NCBI GenBank assembly: GCA_946186185.1
Contig: CAMHMJ010000005.1
Span: 62,001 to 126,000, forward strand
DNA: 64,000 bases
Origin: an uncultured Treponema sp.
GTDB lineage: Bacteria; Spirochaetota; Spirochaetia; Treponematales; Treponemataceae
Direction: 5' to 3'
Position numbers and translations under genes: made by a program. The notes below the pieces were generated by a model. That model ran no database searches. It was not told the DNA's origin and saw only the letters and a program-made list of their open reading frames with translations. Below, piece after piece: positions 51,799 to 61,900 of this stretch; positions within the stretch are counted from its first letter, which is position 1; each line of letters begins with the position of its first letter.

Positions 51799-52584
51799 AT
51801 GGTTGATTATACAGAAGGTTCAGGAAAGCAGTATCATACAGGAGTAGGTCTAGGAGATGTCGGCGAATATGTAATTATGCCGGGAGACCCAAAGCGCTGT
51901 GCAAAAATTGCGGAGCATTTTGATAATCCGCGCCTTGTGGCTGATGTTCGGGAATTTGTAACCTATACCGGAACCCTTAACGGAGTGAAGGTGAGTGTTA
52001 CCTCAACCGGAATCGGCGGTCCTTCTGCTTCAATTGCCATTGATGAGCTTTCAAAAGTAGGGGCTAAAACCTTTATCCGCGTGGGAACCTGTGGCGGTAT
52101 GCAGGAAGATGTTCTTGGTGGTGACCTTGTAATTGCAACCGGTGCCATCCGTATGGAAGGAACCAGCCGGGAGTTTGCTCCAATTGAGTTTCCGGCAGTT
52201 CCGAATCTTGAAGTTACAAATGCCCTTGTTCAGGCTGCAAAAAAACTGGATGTCCGCTATCACGCCGGAGTGGTTCAGTGTAAGGATTCTTTTTTTGGTC
52301 AGCATGAACCGGAAATTATGCCTGTAAGCTACGAGCTTGAAAATAAATGGCAGGCCTGGCTCAGGCTTGGAACCCTTGCCTCGGAAATGGAAAGCGCCGC
52401 CCTGTTTGTTGCAGGAAGCTTCTTAAAGGTGAGGGTAGGCTCAGTATTCCTTGTTGTTGCAAACCAGGAGCGGGCAAAAAAAGGCCTTGAAAACAAGCAG
52501 GCCCACGACACCGAGCTTGCCATCAAAACCGCCATCGAAGCCACCCGCCTTCTAATCGAAAGCGATCGAACACAAAAAGATTGA
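51799..52584 (+). CDS. udp: Uridine phosphorylase
   Basis: Pyrimidine salvage enzyme that splits uridine with phosphate to uracil and ribose-1-phosphate. The 261-residue protein matches the Udp/PNP family. The phosphate loop is [15 protein letters not shown], then [18 protein letters not shown] and [10 protein letters not shown]. The HFAPLEF equivalent reads [12 protein letters not shown], and the ribose-binding [10 protein letters not shown] lies near residue 197. The ATG has a strong CGGAGG at ideal distance, supplied by a half copy of the palindromic element. The gene is bounded upstream by copy 3 and the half copy and downstream by copy 4. The udp stop codon overlaps a short tandem duplication that forms part of the arm of copy 4. 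Confidence 0.95.
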   Translation: MVDYTEGSGKQYHTGVGLGDVGEYVIMPGDPKRCAKIAEHFDNPRLVADVREFVTYTGTLNGVKVSVTSTGIGGPSASIAIDELSKVGAKTFIRVGTCGGMQEDVLGGDLVIATGAIRMEGTSREFAPIEFPAVPNLEVTNALVQAAKKLDVRYHAGVVQCKDSFFGQHEPEIMPVSYELENKWQAWLRLGTLASEMESAALFVAGSFLKVRVGSVFLVVANQERAKKGLENKQAHDTELAIKTAIEATRLLIESDRTQKD

Positions 52585-52632
52585 ATGCAGAGTTTGATTA
52601 AGAATTGAATGCTGAGTTTACAAATATAATTC

Positions 52633-52732
52633 AAAATTGGCGTAAACGGGGTTCCTGTTTGGAAAAACACTCAGCCACCGCGAAGCGGTACTGCCGTTTT
52701 TTCAAACAGGGTTCCCGCTGAGAGCCAATTTT
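52633..52732 (+). repeat. Palindromic element, copy 4 (full)
   Basis: 100 bases with ends AAAATTGGC/GCCAATTTT, inner CCTGTTTGGAAAAA-like stem and the ACCGCGAAGCGGT centre. It is surrounded by perfect 13-base arms GAATGCTGAGTTT (52607-52619) and AAACTCAGCATTC (52748-52760). The left arm is itself the second unit of a tandem duplication, TTGAATGC(A/T)GAGTTT (52581-52595 and 52605-52619). The 317-base gap between udp and the next gene holds only this and the downstream promoter. Confidence 0.9.
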
Positions 52733-52811
52733 GAAGTAGTTTCTATAAAACTCAGCATTCATCATTCTAAATTTTTTTCTAACTTTTTGTTATTTTTCTG
52801 TTACCTATCAA

Positions 52812-52840
52812 TTGCAATAAAACTAATCTCCGTGTAAAAT
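52812..52840 (+). promoter_or_regulatory. Promoter of the giant lipoprotein gene
   Basis: TTGCAA, 17-base spacer, TAAAAT, about 60 bases before the ATG. GAGG seven bases before the ATG (52892-52895) is the ribosome binding site. It lies in the loop of a weak CTAA/TTAG pair. Confidence 0.55.
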
Positions 52841-52902
52841 GTATTAGATAAAATTTTGTTTTATTTAAAATAGTTATTATTGTCTAATAACGAGGTTAGT
52901 AT

Positions 52903-55900
52903 ATGAAGAAGATTTTTAACTGTGCTCTGTTTGTATCAGTTCTTTCTATTATATCAATATTTGTATCCTGTGGAGAGGTTGGTCTTGGTGCTTCCATTGA
53001 CGTTGAAGCTCCAAAAATCAGCATTACATATCCGCCTGCCTCTTCCGTTGTACGGGACAGTTTTGTTCTTGCAGGAACCTGTTCTGACGATAAGAGCGTT
53101 TCTAAAATCATTGTAAATATTTTTTCAACAGGTAACGGTTCAACTGAAGCAGTTGAAAACTATGTTGTACCGGAGCCTACTATTAAGGACGGCAAAAAAT
53201 GGCAGGTTACCCTGAACGAGGCCGTTGAAGGAGCCTATCCGTTAAAAGACGGAAAATATTCCATTGAAGCCTATGCAGTGGACGGTTCCGACCGTGAATC
53301 CGGAAAATATACCCTTGCTGTTGAAATTGATAATACCGCTCCGGTTTTTGTAATTCAGACACCTGGCAGCGATATAACAGACACTCATTACGGTTCGATT
53401 TTTAAGGTTCGCGGTTCAGTAGCTGAAGACCACAAATTAAAATACATGACAGTGTCGGTATTTGACACCAATAACAAGCTGCTTTCAACCTGGACTGAAA
53501 ACGATGTTGATATTTCGGGAACCACCAGCGTTACTTTTGCACGCTACAGCGCAAACGAAAGCCGCCGGGATGAGCTCCATGACGCCTACTGCTCAATTTA
53601 TGATACTTCAAAATCCGGTGAGCAGAGCTTTAAGATTTCTGTAAAGCTTGGTGATAATGCCGGAATCTGGCGCACGCCTGTTTTTGAGGAAAGTTCTGTT
53701 GAAGCAGATGACGCAAAGGATGAAAATTCCGGAAACTCTACCAGCGAATTGTGGCTGGACGATTCTATTAACGGTGATGATGCGGGAAATAATAATCTTC
53801 TTGGAAAAAATGCCGCAAAACAGTATGAAATCGGAACTCTTCTTCGCATTTTGAACGGAACAAGCGATATGGAAGCAACGGAAGCGGGAATAGTAAAGGA
53901 CATTCTTGATAATTCAAAGCTTGATACCTCATCAAAGAATCTGAAAATTTCCCTCAATAAAGACGCAAACCCGACCTACGAAATCGGCGGTTATTCCTTC
54001 TCTGAAAGCGATATCGGTGCAGAAAACTTCAAAAATGAAGCCTTCAAGAACGGAACAATTACCCTTAAGGCAGACTACGGCCTTGATGAAACCCAGTTTT
54101 TGATTTCAACAATCAAGGTTTATCTTGCAGGTCCATACGCTGAAGATGAATTTACTGAAGAACTTTTACGGGAAATCTATGATGATCCGGCTGTATTTAT
54201 TCAGAATAATTCAAGCATTGTTGAAGAAAATGGGGAAAGTCGTGCAGTTTTGAATGAAACTCTCCGTCTGATTTCAGATAATTCGGATAACGAAAAGTCT
54301 TCCGTTTCAAGCTGTTCCCTTCCGATTAAACTTCCTGACGATATTATTTCTCAGAAATATTACATCGTATTCGTAACCGGAAACGACAAGGACGGACTTG
54401 AGTTCCTTCCTTCCAACGGCTTCTACGGCTTTAAGGGCGGTTCTTCCGGTTCTGCTCCTCATGTAGAAATCCGTAACCCTGATAATGAAACTGTTTCCAA
54501 TGCAAACTCTGTGCTGAAGGTAAGCGGTCTTGTAACTTCCGATGAAGACGACCCGATTAATGCCCTGAGCTATGAAGTAATTGTTTCTGATATTTTGAAT
54601 AAGAATAAATATCTTGGTTCAATTACCGGAGACTGCCAGAGCGTAAAAGGGGAATTCGGAAAAGATTCTTCAATCGAATGGACATTCGATGCAACTAAAG
54701 GAAGCTGGCAGCCTCAGGATGCAAGCCAGAATGTAAATCCTTTCACCCCGAATGCAGGCTGTGTTTACGGTTATGCAATCACAGTAACTGGAACAACAGA
54801 AAAGCCGGGTTCTTCAAAAATCACGGTTCAGATTGATAACCAGAATCCGGAAGTAAAAATCGTTTCTGTAAGTCCTTATGCCGAGCTTTCTGAAGATCAG
54901 AAAGACTATTTTGTAAACGGTATAATTACAATTACCGGAAATATCAGCGATTCAAATCTTGAAAGCGCCCAGCTTGTGATTTCTGATAGCGGAGATATGA
55001 TAAAAACAATCAATCTTTCTGATCAGACCTATTTTTCTGAAAATATTAATACAGGAATATTCTCTTCCGGATTGCCTAAAGGCCGTCTTACAATCAGTCT
55101 TAGCGCAAGGGATAAGGCCGGAAATAGTAGCATAATAGAAGAAAAGTCTTACATTGTAGATCAGACAACAGATTTACCAAAAATTACTCTTTCTGATTCA
55201 GATTTGACTCTGGATACAAAAGAGAAACTTGAAAGTGCAATTAATGAAGGAAAAACCGGAAACCTTTTTGACCAGTCTTCAAACAATAAAATAAGAATCA
55301 CTTTCTCTGATGATGATAAGGTTGACACTTACAGCGTTCAGTACACAAAAGATATTACATCTGATGCAGATAAAATCCCTGAAAACAGCTGGATTCTCCT
55401 TGCTTCTGGCAGTATTTCAAGCCTTTCTAAAACTCTTGAAGTTGAGCTTAAGGAAAAAGAAGGTAAAAAATCTCTGGAAGATGGACTTTACAGAATGCGT
55501 ATTTCTGCAAAGGATATAAAATCAGACGGAAAAAGCGAACCTGTAACAAAAACAACAGAGCCTTTCTTCTTTGCAATCGATACAAAAGCCCCTGTAATTG
55601 AGATTACAAAAGTTCTTTCTGAAGGAAGTGAAATCCAGTCTCAGGATGGAACTTATTATGTAAAAGAAGGCTGCACTATTTTTGGTAAAGTCAGCGAAAA
55701 ATATATGAATGCCCTTTATTCCAGCTTTGATGGAAAATCAGAACGACTGGAATTTACATCTGACAGCCAGCATTCAGATGTATTTGACTTCCAGCTTTCT
55801 TTTGATAAAGATGAATTAAAAGACGGCGCAACAAATAAAATTTCTTTCTCTGCCCAGGATAAAGCCCTGCAGCTTGGAAACGAAAACCTTTCAATTTATC

Positions 55901-58900
55901 TTGATACCACTGCGCCAAAAACAAGCATTTCCGTTCAGCCTCTTGTTTCACTGACAGAAACACAGGGAAGTAAAGTGGTTACAATTGATTACTATGTAAA
56001 CGGTGAAATTGTTGTAAAGGCAAATGCTTCCGACAGGGATAAAGTTCTTTCTTCAAGAGTGGCCCTTTATGATGCTGAAGGAATTTTTATCAAGGATATT
56101 TACACTATTGGTGAAACCTTAGCAGAAGGTTTACAGTCACCGGATTCTTTTGACACATATATTGATACTACTGATTCTTCTATTTATACAGATAATACAG
56201 AATATACTGTAAAGATTTTCTCTAAAGACAGGGCAGGAAACGAAACTTCTGAAAACGATGCCGCTTCCTATAAGATTTTTGTAAAACAGGAAACCGATAA
56301 GCCTGTGGTTACAGTTTCAAATGCGGATGCTGCTTCCATTATTGGTGCCAGAGAAATTGCAGCAGGTAAAAACCTCTTTAATGACACAACAAACAATAAA
56401 CTTTCTTTCTCTGTTTCTGATGATGACGGAATAATGAGCTTTGAAGTAAAATGCTACAAAGTTCATTTGAATGAAGGAGATTCCGGCTTTACTGTTGATT
56501 CAGAAGAATTTGTAAACAGCAATTATGTAACTCCTTCTTATCAGGCAGGAGCAAGAGCCTTTTCTTATACATATATTCTTCCAAAAGAAGAAGGTCTTTA
56601 TAAAATTGTAGCTTATGCCTGTGACACCAATTACAAATCTTCAAATACTGATGAAGAAAACAGATATTTTGTGAATAAAGCCACAGAAGACGGCTTCTGG
56701 TATGTTGCAATCGATGCAGGTGCTCCAAAACTGATTTTGAATCGTCAAAGCGGAAGTTTTATGGCTAAAGATGAAGCTTTCAATCTTGATCTTACGGCAG
56801 AGGATTCTTCCGGATATGTTAAGGTTTACAGGTATGCCGGTAAAACAGTTGGCGACGTGTATTATTCAGCAAAGGAGCTGTCAAACAGGCGGGAAAAGGG
56901 TAATCCTGTGCTCGATGATGAAGGAAATGATGTTGCAGAAAATTCTTTTGAGGTATCTCAGACTGGAACGAATGCCACTAAGGCTACAGATGTATATACT
57001 TCTTCTCAAGTTGGTCATGAAAGCAGAGTAATTTACTATGTTGCAGAGGATAAATACAATCAGACCACAACAGTTTCTTTTAACTATAAGATTGATGAGC
57101 TCTCTCCGACACTTTATTCAGAATGGACCGGACAGAGCGAAGCCGACCAGAAGTGGACAAAAATAACTAACTATACTTATTCAATTCCTCTTTCAGATGC
57201 ATGGGATAATGTTGCTGGTAAATCTTTAATTGAAGATGGTATTCAAAAATATTCAGGTATTTCTAATGTAGAAATAAATATTTACAAAGAAGGAGTAGCA
57301 GAACCTAAGACTTCTTCAATGAATAAGGGAAATAAGGTTGATAAAGACCATGACGATACAAAGGGAGCCTTCTATGAATACTACACAGTTGACTCCACTT
57401 ATGTTAACGGAGATGGTGTTTATACCGCTACTGTTACAGCAAAAGATGATTCTGGTCAGTCAGCAACTTTTGCAAACATCTTCACCAACAGAATTGATAC
57501 CACTGCTCCTCAGCTGGGACAGGAGGATGGGGATATTTTCCTTTCTGATAAAAATAATACAAGTGGACAAGATTTTACCAAAATCGATGCTGTTAAGTAT
57601 AATCTTTTAAGCGAAAGTAATCCTCTTGTTTTAAAAGCAAAAGCTCACGACCTTTCAAGTGGAATCAGCAGGATTGAAATAAAAGATAAATTCGGTTCTT
57701 CAGAAAATACTATTTATGATACATCTGCCCATTCAGATTATGTAAATGTAAGCAGTACCCATACTGGACTTGCAGCTTCTCCTAGAGCATCTGAAACAGA
57801 TGAAACTTATACTTTTGAAATTTCAAAAAATCTTGTTGAAACCGGTAACCACACATATACAATTATCTTCTATGATGCTGCCGGAAATTTTTCTTCTGAA
57901 AGCATCAATATGATTTCAGATATTACTCCTCCTTCAATTCAGGTAAATGCTCCTTCTCCTTTTGTAAATGTAAAGGAAAACGAGCAGAATGTTAAAAAAT
58001 ACAACGGAAAAATTACTGTAAGCGGAACTGTAACTGACGAAACAGAACTGGGAACTTCTTCTAGTGAAGTTACCTGGAAGGTATTCACCGCTGCAAATAC
58101 TTCTTCTACTTTGAAAGCTTCTGGAAGTGCAGAACTTCACGGTACAAAGTCTTCTCCTTTCTCATTTGAAATTGATACAACTGAAATTACTGCAGAAAGC
58201 GGAACTTACTTCCTTCTTGTAACTGCAAAGGATAAGGCCGGAAATACTCAGGCTGCAGGCGCTTACACATATACAGAACTCAAGCTTGACCAGACCACCG
58301 ATATTCCTGTAATTCATCTTTCAAATGCAACTGCATCCCTTACGGACAAGAATCAGATTTCAACGGATGCAAATAAGAACCTCTTCGGAAGCGGAAACCC
58401 GGCTTTAATCGGAACTGTAACCGACGACGACGGAATTGAATCCGTTGAGTTCTATATTGACGGAACTGAGGAAGCAAACAGAGTAAAGAAGGCTGTTTCA
58501 GACGGAAACGGCGGAACTTCAATGGTTTCGTACATTCAGATTTCAGAACAGACAACCAGCGTTTCCTTCCAGCTGGATTTCTCTAAGCTTACTTCTGAGG
58601 CAAACGGTATTAACTTTGCTGCCGGAGACCATACTCTTTACATCAAGGTAAAGGATACTTCTTCCGGTCTGGCCAGCGCAAAATACACCGTAAATGACGG
58701 AACTGTTACAAATGCAAACGGTACAGTTCGTGCCATGGCATTTGCCTACGATACAAAAACACCTACAATCAATGTTGAAAAGGTAGAATTCGAAGGTTCA
58801 AAGAAGGCCTTTGCCAGCGGAATGTGGCTTCCAAAGGAATTTGACATCTGGTTTACCGTTAGCGACGATACTTTCGATGAAAAAGCCAGCGTAACTTTCG

Positions 58901-61900
58901 GAGACAATGACGGTGCAAACGACGAAAACCGCTACAAACTGCTTTATGTAACTCAGGAAAGCGTTACTGCTGCAGGAACTACTTATACTCAGGACTCTTC
59001 TGAAAAGTTCAGCTGGAGCCTGTTCGATAATAACGGAACAGTGGCAACAGGCGATGACGTTTACAAGTGGAAATTCCATGTAAAAAATACAGAAACTACC
59101 TACGATCGCGAATTCCAGATTAAAGATAAATACGGACGCTATTCAAGCATTACCGTAAACTACAAGGTTGATGCAACAAAACCTGAATTCGATACTGACT
59201 ATATCCGCGTAAAGGGAAGCTTTACCAATGCTTCCGGAATTTCAAGTGCAAGCGAAATTAGTTTTGCAGAAGCCGTTTCTACTACAACTCCAAAATGGTT
59301 CACTGCTGAAGCAATTACAATTTCCGGCTACGGTCTTGAAGGCGATGGAAATGAAAACAACCGTGCACTTAAGGAAACTAACCCTGAAAAGCTTACACTT
59401 ACCCTTGCAGGTTCTCCATTCTCAATGACAACGGACAGCACAAAGCAGAATAAGTTTGGTGCAACTGTTTCCTTTGCTCAGGGCGTACAGACTGCAACTC
59501 TTGTTGCTGAAGACGGTGCTGGAAATAAATCTGAACCACTGGAGATTACTCTTAGAGTGGACAGCGTTTCTCCTGTAGTCAGCGCAGTTGGTGTAAAGAA
59601 GACTGGTTCAGCAGATTCTGCTCTTGGTGGAGTATTTAAGAAAACAGACAGCCTGACCTTCACGGTTAGCGCGACTGAAGAAACCAGCGGCATTAAGGGA
59701 ATCTATGTTGGAACTAAGGCGGGCTTTGCCGTTCCTTCAACTTTGACTTCATATAATTCAGATTATATCGGCTCTTACACAACGGAAATTGATGCAAGCG
59801 ATTCTGCAATTACACAGAGCTTTACCGTAATTCCAAGCGAATTGAACGACGGCGTTTACAACCTTTATGTTCGGGTTGTGGATGTGGCAGGAAACGTTTC
59901 TGAGGATTATTCTGCCGGTCAGATTACAATCGATACAACAAAACCTGTTGTTCAGATTACTTCTCCTTCAAGCGGAAAACAGATAAACAAAAATACTGTA
60001 ATCAGCGGAATTGTAACTGATGCAAATCTTGATACAACTGCAGCACCATCGCTTTACATTTACAGCAATTCCAGCTGGATTAAGGCTTCTACAAAATACT
60101 CTGGTTCCGTAGTAGATTCAACTTATGATTCAGAAAGCGGAAAATGGACAGTTGAACTTGATACAACAAAGATAAATAATACTTCAACAGGTACTACAAA
60201 CCTCTATTATGATGTGCGCTTTACTGATAAGGCCGGAAACGAAACTTCTTCACCGGCTGGAACACCTGCTGCTTCAACTCATTACAATCTTACTGTAAAT
60301 CAGAATTCTGACCGTCCGGTAATAAGTCTTTCGGGAATTGCACGTTCCGGAACTTCATTAAAGAGTAACGGAAATATCTACGGAACTGTATCCGATGACG
60401 ATGGCGATTTGAAGGGCTTGTGGTTCATTAAGTCTACGGCATTCAATGCGGCTAGTCCGGTTTATCCGACAACAGCTGCTGATAACGGCTGGACAAAGCT
60501 TCCTGTAAGCAATTCAAGCTGGCAGGGTGAAGAACGAACGGAAGGGGATTCTATTACCTGGTTCTTCTATGCAATCGATAAGAATGACGGTGTATTCTCA
60601 AGCGTTTATACGGACAAGCTGAAAGGTCTTTACATAAAGGGAAATGAGGATACTGAAGCAAGCGATGACTATAAGGCAACAGGTATAACTCAGGGTATTA
60701 CCTTCAATGTGGATATGAACCCGCCTGAGATTACTGAGGTTAAGATTGCTCACAGTGCTCTTGCTGCAGGTGCAGCAAGTGGCTGGACAACCGCAACTGA
60801 CACCTTCGGAACTTCTGACTGTTCACTTTATGTTCAGGTTACCGTAAAAGAAGGCCTTGGAATGATGAAGGCTGATAACGGTACAGATTATAAAGTTCCT
60901 TCTGTTTATATCGGAAACCGGGAAATTACAGGGGTAACCTTAAGAGGCGTTACTCATACTCCAGGGGCAACTGCGGAAGAAACAGACTCTTACACTTATC
61001 TGTTTGATGTAATCGACTTGTCTGCGGTTACACCGGCATTAACCGGTTCTAATACGGTAAAAATCATTGTTTCTGATGCTTCCGGCTTTACAGGCCAGGG
61101 AACTATCGGAATCAACTACGATACACAGGCTCCGAAGGTAACAATTGTTACTCCGACTACAAAGATGGAAGATGCCGTAACCGGGGCAATCAGCATTAAG
61201 GGGCTTTCTCAGGACGACTACTCAAGCCTGCTGCACCTTTACTACCAGATTCCATTGTACGGTGTAGAATATACAACTGAATCAACCGGCTGGAACGAAA
61301 TTGCGGCAAGCACTTCATGGGAAATCCGCTTTGCCAGCGGTGCAAACGATTCTACGGACAGCTTGATTTACTACGCAAACGCACAGACAGGCGGACATCC
61401 AACATACCAGATTGAAGCAACCGGTACAGACGGAATTTTCAAGGTTCCGGTTTACTTTAAGGTTGTGGACAGCGTAGGAAATACGGACATCGTAAAGGAT
61501 CAGTACGTTCTTGTTGATAAGGAAGGCGGTAAGCCGAACGCATGGATTAATACTCCGGAAATAAATTCCACAACCAGCGGTAAGGTAACCGTATACGGTG
61601 GAGCAAGTGACAACGTAAGTGTAGGTCAGGTTCAGCTTCAGATTGATGCAGACGGTGACGGTGCATTTACCGTAACCGACTACAACCTGATTAATTCTTC
61701 TGTATGGGCTGATACTGAAGCCAAGGCAAACCTTCATGTTTACGGTGCCGGAGCTGCAACCGCAGATAACTGGTACATTGCTTGTACCGGAACCAACAGC
61801 TGGAAGACAACTATTGATACGAACAAAATTGGCGCAAGCTCGGATGGAAATACATACCTTAGAATGCGTGTTCGTGCCTTCGACGAAGAATCTACTCCTC

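Noticed and set aside
5011..52732. Reading the palindromic elements as integron attC sites, which exist in Treponema denticola
   Set aside because: The ends lack the RYYYAAC/GTTRRRY core-site pair. The genes between copies are ordinary housekeeping genes, and no integrase is visible.
51654..52760. CRISPR array suggested by several repeats close together
   Set aside because: The copies differ in length, are separated by genes, and have no regular spacers or cas genes.
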